Below, piece after piece: positions 46,290 through 58,075 of a DNA stretch of 64,000 bases. The stretch comes from Spirometra erinaceieuropaei (lineage: Eukaryota > Platyhelminthes > Cestoda > Diphyllobothriidea > Diphyllobothriidae). Position 1 is the first letter of the stretch. Every line of letters begins with the position of its first letter. Where the stretch lies: NCBI GenBank assembly GCA_902702965.1, contig CACRXP010000189.1, positions 124,001-188,000 of the forward strand, in the 5' to 3' direction. Below the pieces are notes generated by a model that saw only the letters and a program-made list of their open reading frames with translations, was not told where the DNA came from and searched no databases. Both the position numbers and the translations under genes were made by a program.

Positions 46290-46515
46290 GCAACTGCACC
46301 AGATCCGACAAGTGACTCCAGTGCAAACATCCATGACGGGGAGGGGAGCCGTGAATATTCATAAATATACGGTAGCATGGCGACTGCATCCTATAAATAC
46401 TGAAGCCCCTTGTGCATGAACCACCCGTATCTGCTTTTTTGTCTCTGCTGATGGGTTCGAGCGGGAGTCCAAAACGTCAGGCGAATAAAGCTCTTGTCCT
46501 AGTGATCGTGTCTCC
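46290..46515 (+). repeat. Family R1 repeat, plus-strand copy with hammerhead-like 3' block
   Basis: The order is GACGGGGAGGGGAGCCG, GGTAGCATGGCGACTGCATC, TATAAATACTG, then the hammerhead-like block (46437-46487) and CGAATAAAGCTCTTGTCC. The core reads CTGCTGA (A6 changed to C). It lies about 250 bp from the minus-strand copy, giving an inverted pair. Confidence 0.6.
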
Positions 46516-46519
46516 TTCT

Positions 46520-47510
46520 TCAAGACTGTTAAATGCGCCTATATTCGACCTTGTCGGCTAGAAAGCGGACTAGCAAATATTTCACACCTAGGCCCCGTAG
46601 AAGTGTATGTGCTAGCTAATGGGAACTTTAGTAGGGTGTAGGGCAGACCTCTGCAGCTACTGAGCAGGCACGCCACCCTTTTGAGCTATCAGATATTTGT
46701 TCTCAAGGGCATTTAGCAGTCAGACTACTAAAAACACTACCCCAAATTGACAACCCGACCTTCCGGGCGGTGCCATCTACCGTGTGTCGAACGGAATTGG
46801 CTCCGTATCAGTGGTTTGTCATTGAAGTACGACACAGTGAGTGGGTTTGTACGGCACTCACCGCACGCTCTCCTCCCTTATCCTTGATGGGAGGCCAGTG
46901 TCTGGGCGATCGGAAATGAACGAGGCGGCTGTCAAAGTTAAACAGCCCGTCTACGCGTGCCATGCGCAGCCTGATGTGCTTTAAGCGGATGGCCCGGATA
47001 TCACAGACATTACAGAGCAACAAGGATGAGCTTGAAGAGAAGCCTTTAACTAGACACTCGGTTATAAGAAGAACCAAGATATGCCGCATGTTGGCAACAT
47101 TCCAAGCAGGGCTGGCTCGCACACACCGCCTGCTAAATTTATATGCATAGACTCTTAGTTACGTTGTGGCATCATGGCTTAGTTGCCACTCTTTCAAAGT
47201 AGCTCCCGATCCAGAAAACGAACAGTAATTTACCCGGCAGTTCTGTGGTAGAGCAGTAGTTTGGTATGGCAAAACAGTTATTCAAATTTTTATTAAATTG
47301 ATTATAGGAGCCTATTAAGTAGCTGGGTATACTGAACCATGACAGCACGCACGCTCGTGCAGAACATGTGCCGAAAAATACTAAATTACGTTCATACTAT
47401 CAGTTGTTTGTATATTTTATACGTGTTTTATTTGAAGACTTGGTTGAACACTAAAAAGAGTTGCCTTTTACAACACGTAGCCATGAGCTAATATGTAAGG
47501 ATTCCTTTTC
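46520..47510. other. Intron 6 sequence, nothing recognised
   Basis: No exons or repeats are supported. Confidence 0.4.
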
Positions 47511-47514
47511 CGTG

Positions 47515-47602
47515 TCTTAACTTTAACTACTCGCGACTCTAACCTCAACCTTGACTCCTTTGGTCCTCTAACCCTAGTTCTAACCCTTACCGTCCCCAGA
47601 TG
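47515..47602 (-). repeat. Short degenerate telomere-like CCCTAA tract
   Basis: TAACCTCAACC, CTCTAACCCTAG and TTCTAACCCTTACC suggest a decayed CCCTAA array. It is shorter and weaker than the tracts at 35.2 and 52.6 kb. Confidence 0.35.
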
Positions 47603-47724
47603 ATCCATTTAGGCCACCCCTAATTCAGGAATACTTATGACCACAAACTACTGGAAAGCACATTATCCTGGCCTTAAAAAGGTTGCTATAAAAGGCCATA
47701 TCACCTTCGTGCGACGTACAATAA

Positions 47725-48540
47725 GTGCGACGAATCTCATGAAAGGTTCGCTGAGTTTCGGAAGTTAAGTTCAGTCAAAACGTGTCTCCAGGTGGGGTTG
47801 TACCGCTGTAGCGTAAACCGAAAATAGTTTAAATATGTCATGATACTGGTTTTAAAATATGCGTCTTTTCGAGCGGTTTAAATGTTAGTTTCTTTTTTTG
47901 TAAGTTTCCTTATTAAAATTGTAAAATTGTATGATAAATATGCACGAAAATATACGTCTTTTTGTTTTTTTGCGATCCGTGACGTTTTCGTAGTTAACAC
48001 TCGAAGTATTGATAGCTTTCGCTCTTAGGAAACTTTGCAATTAGGAAACATTCAAACTTGCAAAAACGTTTATTTAACCGATAAGGTAGATGGTGTTCAT
48101 TTATTTTAAAAAGAACGGGCACAATATTCTTGAAAAATATGAATGAATTTAGCGTGGCATTTTCATAAAAAATGTCTTGTCGGAAAACCCTGACCGAAAG
48201 CTATCACCTCTATGAGTAGATAAATGCGAAGCTACATGGTCCAGTAAAAAGTAAGCGCAACGTACGGTTTGTTTTTGAACGCTCTCCATAAAATGTGTTC
48301 GATATATAAAAGCCCCAACAGTTAAGATCCAAAAAGCACACTTCGTATGCAAAGACGTTCAGCGAGTGTGATTTTTGCAGGCTGCCGAATAAACGCGCTT
48401 TCCGCAGACGGCTTCGTGGCATGACTGAAATGTATCTGGATGTGACTGTAAACCACCTAAACAAACCTATCTAATCGAACCCATATTTCAAAACTGCAGT
48501 TAGCGCTTCATTAAATACTTCTCTTAGTTTGTGTATATTT
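47725..48540. mobile_element. Probable degenerate foldback element
   Basis: AATCTCATGAAAGGTTCGCTGAG near 47734 and scattered arm-like motifs suggest an old member of the second foldback subfamily. The right end is not clear. Confidence 0.3.
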
Positions 48541-48757
48541 GTACAGAAAAATCATTCCTCGGCAAAATATCATCTTAGAATTGCACAGATAAATAGCCCA
48601 TCGTTATCGTTCTTGGGAGTGTTCTTTATTTTATCAGTCTTTTATCTACGAAAGTTGATTAATCTTGTTACCCCTCGAAGTTTTTACGATGTGCAGGCAG
48701 CCTTCTGTTTATGTCCTACGAATGTAAATTTTGAGCGCTTTATCTAGACGGGCCTAT

Positions 48758-50285
48758 CAGTCCTATCTCATGAAATGTTAACCTATGCCCCGAAATGCGT
48801 TTTCAATTAGAAAGAATTAGTTAGGTGGTGTTATAATATTTCCTGACCACATAAATTGCATTATTTGGTCTCATTGATTTTCGATGCACTCAAACATTTT
48901 AACGGATACACGCATAAAATATTCATTTGTTACTGTTTTGTAAAACTGTGCGTCTTCTTTAAATTTTATGCTTACAGAAGGGTTTAATTTAGTTTTCAAA
49001 ATCCTTTTTTTTTCTCGATTAATTTCGAACTCGACGTGCTGTTGCACCAGTATTCAGGGCTACCATACCACAAGTTGTATATTTTCGTAAAAGGAAAATC
49101 ATATGTTTCTATATGGAATTAAGAAAAGACCATATGGTGTTCATAAAATTTAATAGTGGACATAAACTTTATTGTTTACTTTACAAGAAATATTAGTAAA
49201 CGTTGAAGGATAATTTTTTATGGACATACTTTCTATAGTGTTAGAGAATCTCATAATCAAAACTTTTTAAAGACACAATTATACCCTTACGTCAAGTATA
49301 GAATTTAAAGAAGACGTCAAGTTTTACAGAATGAGTAAAAGGACGAATCTTTTTACGGAAGTCTTTCACGAATTATATTTTAATTTACGAGGGCGTTGAA
49401 AATTACTAAGAAAAGCTCATGCTACTTAGGTAGTCACTATACCAGAGCGTAGTTCTCGCTGGCGGCCAAAAAGACGTTCGTTTAAAGGCTGGAATTTTGA
49501 AGCAAAGTGAGTGACCGATCATACTAAATCTTGGCCAAAATTTAGAAATGTGTTCTCGATTAGGAAGTATTATTTAGGTAGGGTTGTAATATTGATTATT
49601 TTGCGGCCCAATCCTATAATATTTTAGACTTGGTAGGATGTCGGCCTTTGGATGAATTTATTTTCAATTCCCTGTAGAAAACGTACTCGGTAAAAATGAT
49701 ACTTAAGCAGCAAGCATTTTTCACACTGATTTTCGACGAACTTATAAATGTAAATATAGTTTATAAAATATTAACAGAAATATTCCTTATTCCACTTGTT
49801 TGATAGAAGACCATGTCATCTTTACACTTTACACTCAAACTAGGAGTATAATTGTTTTTTAAAAAAGTTTTTGATTATGTGACATTTTAAGACTGTACAA
49901 TGTCCATTTATACAGACTCGTACCTGTTCAATTACTACTGCTCCTCATGAAATGTACAGCATAGTCCGCATTAATCGCAAAAGTGTACGGACTCAAAACG
50001 GTATCTTTTAATAGGCATAAAAGTATGTGTGAGTTTTCTTACGCGCCTTGTAGATTGAAATCCCCAGGCCCTAATACAATGTCTGATCAGGCTCCAAATT
50101 ATTCGAGAATTAAAAATAAATTTAAAAACCTAACATTTCATGAGATCGGTCATTCACTGTAATTAAATTATTTTTGGGCTTTGCTGCACAAGGATTTATC
50201 TTGCAACGTTACATAAGTAATCTTTTCAAGTTAAAAACACATTTCAGAATTTCGGTTGGCCTTTCATGAGTTAGCGCATTTACTG
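48758..50285. mobile_element. Foldback DNA element interrupted by a nested foldback copy
   Basis: The outer element begins CAGTCCTATCTCATGAAATG at 48758 and its right arm resumes at about 50162, ending TTAGCGCATTTACTG at 50285. Its right arm is split between AAGGCTGGAATTTTGAAGCA (left of the insert) and the segment with ATAAGTAATCTTTTCAAG (right of it), as expected for an intact arm cut by an insertion. Confidence 0.65.
49505..50159. mobile_element. Nested foldback element, second subfamily, right arm mostly deleted
   Basis: It starts AAGTGAGTGACCGATCATAC and ends GAGATCGGTCATTCACTG followed by TA. The left arm and centre are present, but most of the right arm is missing (TTTAAAAACC joins directly to the terminal TAACATTTCATG). 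Confidence 0.65.
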
Positions 50286-51421
50286 CATATAAGTGTTTGA
50301 CTTTTATTTCCGATACTTTGTGACGGCAGCATTTTTGCAGATCTTATTTACCCGCGCTTTGTTGCACAAAAACTTAAAAGGGCCATTTAAAATATATTAA
50401 CAAAATTATGCCGTTTCCCCATGCACTTTACTTCATAAAGACATCATCTCATGAAACTAGTTGTTCGGTGGTCGTTTATGTGCTACTTTTTCTCCTCTAA
50501 CTAAAGGGACGTAAACGGTCCTTTACGCACAAAAAACCATCAGGACGGTGTATTTGCATAAATAACGGTGGTAATTAGGGAGAAATAGGCATATTGCAGT
50601 CCTTCAGGTGAAAGTAGTCAGAGTATAGTTTCTGTCTTGAGAATAGCAGTTAACGACATTACAAAAGATTAGTTGGCCGACTGGTTGTGTGACCTCCAAG
50701 GGGACCTAAACTGAAGAAAAGACGATTCCTCATATGCATAGTTGCTGCGAAATTGTTGATTACAAACTTGTGGTCTTTGTGTGAAACCAGAAATATATTG
50801 TTAACTACTGGATGCTTAGTGGAGTGATGTCTTCTCACAGACCCGAGACTACTACCTTTAAATAACTAACAGTGCTTTGTGAAGATGTTTGAAGTTACGT
50901 TTCACTAACAAATCTATTGTTGCCCGAGCTATGCCATTACCTCTATTTTAAGATTGATTATTTTTAAAAATCTCCGAGTGTTTTATGAATTGGTCAAATA
51001 CACCATGCAAGCCTGTCAACATCTATTATTGAGTAGAGCATTGATCTAGTGGATTCTTGGTTGACTGCTTAAAAAACTCTGCTCGGACATTCATCTATGT
51101 GTATGGGCATTGGTGGATTTCACAAGCTGCAGTAGGTAGATTGATAAATTGGCAAATACTGGTTAGAAGATTGACTATACATGATTTTTGCGCTTTTTGT
51201 CATGTCTACGAAGTCTGCCGAGGCAGCCGCACTTTTCAGAACTGGGTCATATTAAATGCTCTATTTGTGTCGACAGGTACCATGGCCCCCTTGTGAATAG
51301 AATACGGTGCGTTTTTAGAAACAAACTCGGCTAATGGTTAAAATACTGAATGAACAACATCCGGATTGCTAGCCAGTGTTTATAAAGAAACCTCTTCTCT
51401 ACTCTTTCTCCATCCTTTTAG
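50286..51421. other. Intron 6 end, nothing recognised
   Basis: The final bases (51395-51421) are a strong pyrimidine tract ending CCTTTTAG, the acceptor for exon 7. Otherwise nothing is seen. Confidence 0.5.
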
Positions 51422-51499
51422 CTTATTTTGAGAGACATTGATCAGCTGAATGCTTCCTTGAGCCGGAAGGAGAGTCAAATTGCACGCACGGACTACCTT
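51422..51499 (+). CDS. Spectrin-superfamily giant protein, exon 7 (78-bp exon)
   Basis: The 26 codons lie between a strong acceptor (TCTCCATCCTTTTAG) and donor GTGAGT, phase 0 on both sides. The product ILRDIDQLNASLSRKESQ continues as an amphipathic helix, in keeping with the flanking repeats. The exon is small and isolated between introns of 14.4 and 3.0 kb. Support comes from splice-site quality, phase and composition rather than direct homology. Confidence 0.65.
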
Positions 51500-52393
51500 G
51501 TGAGTGACCCGAATTCTCACGATCGCTGAATTTTATTCACATATATCAGAAGCCTTCGTCTCCTGGTAGTGTTTTTCACGAAAGAACATACATTTTTCAG
51601 ATGCAAACGACTTCGAGAGATAAAAACGTTTAAACTCTAGAAGGAACGTCCGTAGTTTGTAGACGGGACTAGCTAGTATGGTGGTGATAAACCTTGGGAG
51701 GTTACTCCCGTCACTGTCCATATCCGTGATCAACGGATGAAAAATCAAATCCAGAAAAAATCTCACAGGACTTGTTTGTTTGGCAACAAATGACGACTCT
51801 GATCTCCCCTATCATATGTGAAATGTCTGTACCGAACAAACCGCCTGCTCTGAAAACCTCGTGCAGAAATCAGGTTCAGGACATACAATTAGGCTTTGAT
51901 TACATCTCACGTCAAGGAAAATGGCAGGCGGTCGGTGATATTTCCTACTCATGCCTAAAACATCAAATTTTTCCAGGCAACATGATAGCCGACTTTATAT
52001 CTCCAGAGGCAATGATTGAACAATTCTCACCAACGTCGTATAGTTGAAAGAGGGCACAATAAACTCCAAGATCTACTGCTGCAGACCCAACTCGAAGAAC
52101 TTCCACACCCGGGTTACAATAGAAACGTTCACGGGGCATTATGTGATCTGACAATAAAGCGCTTCAAATGTGCTTCAGTACGAATGAGGAGAATATTTTA
52201 TTAGCTCCGCCTTTTTGATGTATGAAGCAGTCGTGGTGAAAGTTGAGGAACCCGGTGCAACCTTTGCGGGTTTGACTGACAACGCAAAACATTCAATTGA
52301 GGTAGGTTAGCTCTTTAAGTTTGCCTATCACCCAGTCGGTTGGGGGGGTCTTGTTCGCTGGTGCAGCTCTATATTTTTTCCCCTTATCTTCGG
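51500..52393. other. Intron 7 sequence, nothing recognised
   Basis: No exon or repeat is supported. Confidence 0.4.
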
Positions 52394-52520
52394 CAGGTGA
52401 CCCAGCTCATAAAATGCTAACTGAAATTCCGAAATGCGTTTTCAGTAGGGAATGACTGTTGAGCTGGCGGTTAGAAGATTGAGTGTTGTGCAACATAATC
52501 CCATGATATTTTAAATAGAA
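52394..52520. mobile_element. Foldback element, left-arm fragment
   Basis: CAGGTGACCCAGCTCATAAA and TGAAATTCCGAAATGCGTTT match the outer left arm of the foldback family. The remainder may continue in decayed form after the telomere-like tract (about 52980-53400). Confidence 0.45.
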
Positions 52521-52633
52521 AAAAGATGATGGCTATGAAATACGCTTCTTTCCCGTCCTCTGCAAACCCACACCAAGTGAAAAACGGGTGAAATATGGTT
52601 TGGTAGCACCACCTGATGGACACAATTTGTTGC

Positions 52634-52817
52634 GGTTAGGATTAGAAGGTAGGGTTAGAAATTATGGTTGAGAGTTACGGTTAGGGGGTGGGCGTTATGG
52701 TTAGGAGCTAGGGTTAGGGGTTATAGTTAGGGGTTGGGGGTTAGGGTTAGGGCCTGGGGGTTGGGGGTTAGGGCTTAGGGTTAAGGGTTATAGACAGGGG
52801 TTAGGGTTGGGGGTTAG
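52634..52817 (+). repeat. Degenerate interstitial telomere-like TTAGGG tract
   Basis: About 180 bp of GGTTAG, GGGTTAGGG and GGGGGTTAGGG variants (for example GGGGGTTAGGGTTAGGG). TTAGGG is the expected telomere unit in flatworms. It may be a repair scar or a retroelement-associated insertion. Confidence 0.75.
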
Positions 52818-54476
52818 CGCAATTATTTCTCAACCGTTGAAAATACAACCGAGCACTCCCAATAGTTTTTCTTTTGCATAAAACTACCTGACCTCGTCGT
52901 CTGTGCGTTCTCCTGCTCCATCCACAAATATCCTATTACCGTCGGTCCCGTACTAGAGGTGACTGGCATTTGTTTATTTTATTCAGGGCTACAAAACCAC
53001 ATCCGATCGGAAAACGATAAACTAAGTAATATAAATTTTGTCTTTGATATCTGATGTCTTCACAATCACAAATACACCTTTCAAAATGCAAGCATAAAAG
53101 TTGTCTTTCATGTATTTAATTTCTACGGTAACATTTCTTTAAACTTTTATTTTAAAGAAATGATATCTTTCAGTTATTAAAGTCTGTAATTGCGGGATTT
53201 TTTGAGACTGTGGAATGTTTTTTTTAAATGTCATTGTATCTCTCACCTTTTTGCTGCTGCTTATGAGGTGCGCATTTTGTGAGTCTCATATGACATATCT
53301 TCTAAGGTATAAACGTAAATGTGATTTCCCAACGTGGGAAGTAAATAAATTTAATTCTTGAAAAGCTAAAGGCAATTTACGGCTGAAATTATTTGCTAGT
53401 TAAATAAGTCTTAAAACAGAAAAAACTTTCTTCTAGGAAGTAATTTGGGGAAAACATAAATGAATACCGTATGAGTGTGAGAAAGAATGCAAAGATAACT
53501 TTATCTGATGCCTATAAGTCATGGTTGATTTCATAATGACAAATTTCGATACATAATCTAGTTCGTCGTCCGTATATCCTTAGCTAAATCCAGTCTGTCA
53601 GTGAGTGCGAAGTTTCCCTAATTTGACCATTTTTCCTATGCATTATTGTTTCTCGTGGAGAAATCGAGCAGGAGGTCAAAGCCTCGAGTAAGTGCACCGA
53701 CGCTCTTTACTCCTCTATCTCCAAGCTAAACATTTCTGAAGAAAAATAGTTTAGCTAATTTCTTCAGAAAAATTTCCTACATATAGGTCTTATCTAGGTT
53801 AAATCCACTGGTTATTCTTTTTTGCCAGTATATGCATTTTCTCCTCAGTGACTGGCTTTTCTGGCAGATTTGACAACTGGTATCTGAGACTTTTGGTATT
53901 TTGCGGTGTCTGCATTTTGAGTGCATGCATCGGTACAGGACTGTTCGGGTTGGACTGAACTCTTAGGGAAACAACTCCGCTGAGTGCTACCAAGGTCAGC
54001 TTCAACACTGTCACATACATTATGCGCCAACTCGATGTTTCTTTTTCCCATTTGATAAGCACTAGCGAAAATTACGGACGCACATTGGGCTGCTCCCTAA
54101 TACTGGAAAGTGGTTTTCATCAAAATTCCTTTTGGAAATTGCTCTCAGTATTTTCGAATAAACCAGTTTTAAAATTGGAAGCTTAATTAAGAAATCATCC
54201 AAAATATAGCAACTATAATTTTAATTGGGAGGAATGTAGGACATTATTAGATTGTTTCATGCTCTCCGGTGAAGTCAGACCGGTACGTTTGCTGGAAGGC
54301 GGTAAAATTCGAGATCAGATATGCGAAACAAAAACCGCTCGGCGTACTAACCAATACTGATGTCGTGTAATGAGCGAAAAGATCTCGTGTTATGAAAGCC
54401 AGCAAAAAGTGATATGTCTTCTAAGACTTTTAGAAATTCAGACCCCTTACATGTGCTATCATTTTATTAATTTCAG
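52818..54476. other. Intron 7 end, decayed repeat sequence and acceptor
   Basis: About 52980-53400 has faint foldback-like motifs. Otherwise nothing is seen. It ends with the TTTATTAATTTCAG acceptor for exon 8. Confidence 0.4.
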
Positions 54477-54634
54477 CCTAACCTGGAGTACATCAGTCGA
54501 CAGGTCAAACTACAAACCGAAGTGCTAGCCTCGATTAGAGCCATGAGCACTTCCATTTCTCAAAGCCTGATAGCTGCAGCCGAGGCAAAGATGCAAGACC
54601 GAATCCGTCCCAGGGCGGACAATCTGAGAAGCCG
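54477..54634 (+). CDS. Spectrin-superfamily giant protein, exon 8
   Basis: The exon runs from TTTCAG to donor GTACGT (54635), beginning in phase 0 and ending two bases into a codon. The product NLEYISRQVKLQTEVLASI then SQSLIAAAEAKMQDRIRP is a charged amphipathic helix pair. The split codon is completed by exon 9, and the joined helix reads RADNLRSRFRQVETKAEGV. Confidence 0.75.
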
Positions 54635-54739
54635 GTACGTTTACGATCCTTAGTGCCCTTCTGGACTCGTGACTAGTATGTGTGTCCATTTTTCGCCGGC
54701 CTCTGCGTCCAATGTCGCCTGTAAGCGTCCTAACTCAGT

Positions 54740-54860
54740 TTTTTTCCAGAGAGCCCGAGTAATTAGAATGGGGGAGGAGAGGGTGTGACAGATGCTGCGA
54801 AAGTCTCCTATCACTACAAAGTGATGCTTGTTAAATTCACCGTCATGTGCAGGATACGAT
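54740..54860 (+). repeat. Zinc-finger LINE 3' end, degenerate fragment
   Basis: GAATGGGGGAGGAGAGGGTG, AGATGCTGCGAAAGTCTCCT and CACTACAAA resemble about 25625-25690. It lies 100 bp after exon 8. Confidence 0.45.
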
Positions 54861-56438
54861 TGGACGCAGGGTAAGCGGATGGCGTTAACCGTTTTCGTAT
54901 TCGATTAACGAAAGTGACAAAAAGACGTCACGCTATTTTTGAGAGGTAAGAATCCAGCGACGATTAAAGTCAAAAGTTTATAAAGTATTGCCCAAAGTTG
55001 GTTATGCGGGTGGAAGGTCAAAATTACGATTGTTTCGTACAACATTTGCAACTGACCATCTTATAAATACTGGTTTCTTCCTTTATCTCTAAGCCCTAAA
55101 ATTGCCAGCCGGAAAAGCGAAAGAATATCCATAAATGACGGAACACTGTGGCCATGTTAATTTATCCGTGATGTATGCTCTCATTCTTGGACCCAGTGCA
55201 CTATCTCCTGCAAGTCCCCATAGAGAAAAGCATCGACAGCTGATTATTATCGGGACTTCTTAATGTCCGAGCCATTTTTATTGACTTTCCATCGATGGAG
55301 CAACACAACTGCATAAACAGGGGCCTTCTGTGTGACTGAAACCTTCAGTTATACGTAAAAATGTCGGTTTGATCGTCCAGAACGACGCATTTTCTCGTGT
55401 GCCCCTCGGAATGAGCGCAATATTGGCAAATTTCGCTTGAGTAAGTTTAAAATAAGGGAGATTTTGGCAGTGTCTATCCCATTCGCTCCTCCTTCGAAGC
55501 GAAGCGCAGTAGCTGACAAAGGCGAACGGCTCGTCTACTCTTCCAAAACATAATCTTTGCCTTACCTCTGGTTCCGAGCTTTTTTGTTAAGGCAGCCCAG
55601 GTCTCACATGTGGGATGGGTGTCGTGGAGTCCACACTAGGAAGACATCACTGCCTTCTGGCCCTACACTTTTAAAAAGTATCGAGTTGTAGCCTCGGTTT
55701 GCGACCTACCAGCGGGTTTTGACAAATTCAGCTCGTCAAGTTTATTATGGTCAGAACTATGTTGGTTTGTCGACATCACTGATTCTTCCCTCTTGCAATG
55801 CACCAGTCGACTGTGAGAACCTGTTTGCCTACTATTTATGGGATTGGGTGCGGGGATTGGCGCCGTCGGGGAGGCCTAGTCTTGGATCGTACAACCATGC
55901 TCGCGTGTGCGGCGGCATTCATGACTTTGTACGAACTCTGAGCACCCGAATTACCGCTTGCCGGGAATTTATTTGACCCTCGTTTTGATTCAGCGCATTT
56001 ACAGCACAACCAGCTGTGGGGTCGACCTCAACCATATCTACTGTTTAGCGCAACCATGAATTTTACCAGCAGCATTTAATGCTAGGATTATTCTATCCAG
56101 ATGGTCAAATTCTAGCAATTTCTCCAAACGTTTTCTGAAAACCAAGGTAATTTGGCGTGAGGTTTCTGACTACTAGCAAACCTTGTGCTTACTTTATCTT
56201 TGCATTCCTCCATAACTGCAACACTAGATACATATATATATTTATTTTACTATTCATTGCTTTCATTTATTTGTTATTCATTAGCGGTGACAATTAAAGC
56301 CGCGGATAAAACGCATAACTTTTTAAAGGATGAAATAAATTGCCTATAGTTTTGTGACGGAAGTAGGGAAAATAATACTAGGAAGTCTTAAAGCATAATT
56401 TATAGGCATTATTTCTTTAACTGCGGACGTTGGAGTTA
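54861..56438. other. Intron 8 sequence, nothing recognised
   Basis: A short AT-rich simple stretch lies at about 56225-56260. No exon is supported. Confidence 0.4.
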
Positions 56439-56924
56439 CAGCTAGTGTCCGATCTCATGAAATGTTAACCAACATTCAGAGATGAGTATTCATTTAGAAT
56501 TAGAGGTTGCACTATTTATTAACTGGCGGCATATGGCTATGGTATTTTGAACATGCCAGAACGTCGGTTTTTGCAAGCACGTTTTTCGTTTGCCTAAGAA
56601 TACTGCACTCGGCAAAAATAACTGCTTAATAAGCTGGCGTTTTTTCTACTGATTCCTCCTATCAAGACAAAATATACTTTGTAGAAAACACGTATATCCT
56701 TTCTTTTGGCACTTGGTAACAGATCAGGGTCTTTTTAAATTTCAGTATGCAAAAAATGGGCATATTTCGGTTAAAAATGGTTTTTGATTTCAGAATGATT
56801 TTGGGTTCAGTATGGTTTTGCACTTATCGTTTTTAGTCTACTGGCTATGTACTTTCTCTATACTAATGAGTACTGTCATATGGGGATCAAAGCGATCTGA
56901 AACGAATGTGGGCTACGTTGAGAG

Positions 56925-57180
56925 CATAATAATATTGTCGACGAAGACAAGAAGAGGGCGCAATGGCCGTTTCCAACCTTTTGACCGTCATCAGCCAGCT
57001 CTATCTGACCTCGTGGTTAGGGCGTTGGATTCCGGATCAACAGGTCACGATTTCGAGCACCGAGGGCTGCATACTTTGGAGTCGGGTATAACTGGCCGAT
57101 GGCAGCTTACGAGCTAGAAATCCTCATTCCAGTTTCCCTTATCTTTACCGATAATTCTATTCCGCCGCTGTGCGACTGCC
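56925..57180 (+). repeat. tRNA-derived repeat, divergent inverted pair
   Basis: The left part (about 56930-56998) is a minus-strand tail and decayed hammerhead region (GACGAAGACAAGAAGAGGGC, CCGTCATCAGCCAGC). The right part is a plus-strand tRNA-like region (CTCGTGGTTAGGGCGTTGGA, B-box GATTTCGAGCAC), a hammerhead-like fold (57091-57133) and a tail. The layout repeats the b/c arrangement at 5.6-5.9 kb. Confidence 0.65.
57091..57133 (+). ncRNA. Hammerhead-like motif in the divergent tRNA-derived repeat
   Basis: Stem I is ACTGG 57091-57095 with CCAGT 57129-57133, five Watson-Crick pairs. The core reads CCGATGG (two changes from CTGANGA). Stem II is AGCT 57104-57107 with AGCT 57112-57115 and loop TACG. 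GAAA is 57117-57120; stem III has two pairs with a CCTC loop. C57103 faces A57116, the same mismatch as at 5848/5861. Both stems differ from the 5835 copy by paired changes. Confidence 0.5.
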
Positions 57181-57984
57181 TGAGGTAGAAGCCTATGGCA
57201 CCGCTGGACGATTGAGCTTAGAGCGCAATCTACAAACGTTCCTCTACAATTACGATGCGAGATTTGAAAAGGACATGACTGGTCAACGTTAAGTACAAGA
57301 AAGAATACTTTTATTCATATTTTTTGCAAAATATAGTTAAATGCATAAGCATGTCAATAATCAATAAAAAATATCTGATAGATAAATAGTCTTTTGGACG
57401 AATATAGTCGTTGCACTAGGCCGAAAAGTAGTGCTATTAAACGTCAAAGTTCTAATGTGTCAGAAACATGAAGGCATTATGCCGCAAACAAATTGAACTT
57501 GCATCCCTACTTATTAGTCCATCCTAATCGGATGCACATTTAAGAATTTCGGTCAACATTTCTGGAGATCGGTCATTTATTGTGTATGATATCGATGGAA
57601 TTCAACCCGTACCTGGCACACCAAAGCAAAGCAGGTGCTGTTGAAAACACCTTTCTTATTCACAATACATGAATCATCAGTGAATGCCTCTGAAAATAAA
57701 TTATAATTCTGCAAACCGCAGGCGTTGGAAAACTTTACAAGAAGCATTGCCTATATTTTTTTACCCCTTTTCCAGTAGTTTACTAAGAGCTCCGAAAGTG
57801 TTGTCAAAATATTTTTCTCCAAAATGCGCCATTTGTGACCAAACATTCTCGCACTTCGTCTAGATGACTTAATAAGGGCTGCTGGAGATGTTTCCGCGCG
57901 AATGCAAGTCATCTCAGCAGTTGGCCTATAGTACTTTTTCATATTATGCAGAAAAATACCGGCAGCAATTCTTTTATCATTCAG

Positions 57985-58075
57985 GTTCCGACAAGTGGAG
58001 ACGAAAGCAGAAGGCGTTCTCGCTAGTCTAAAATTCCACCTTTTTGAGAAGGAAAAACATCAGCAGCTGGAAAGC
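57985..58075 (+). CDS. Spectrin-superfamily giant protein, exon 9
   Basis: The exon follows TTTTATCATTCAG; its first base completes the codon split after exon 8. It ends in phase 0 at GTAAGT (58076). The product FRQVETKAEGVLASLKFHLF then EKEKHQQLES is a continuous charged helix typical of spectrin or coiled-coil repeats. Both splice sites are strong and the phase fits both neighbours. Confidence 0.75.

Larger units (their letters stand above)
56439..57582. mobile_element. Foldback element with an inserted tRNA-derived repeat
   Basis: The ends CAGCTAGTGTCCGATCTCAT and GGAGATCGGTCATTTATTG place it in the second subfamily, with TA just before the left end (56437-56438). At 1,144 bp it exceeds the usual length by roughly the size of the inserted repeat (about 56925-57180). 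Confidence 0.65.
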
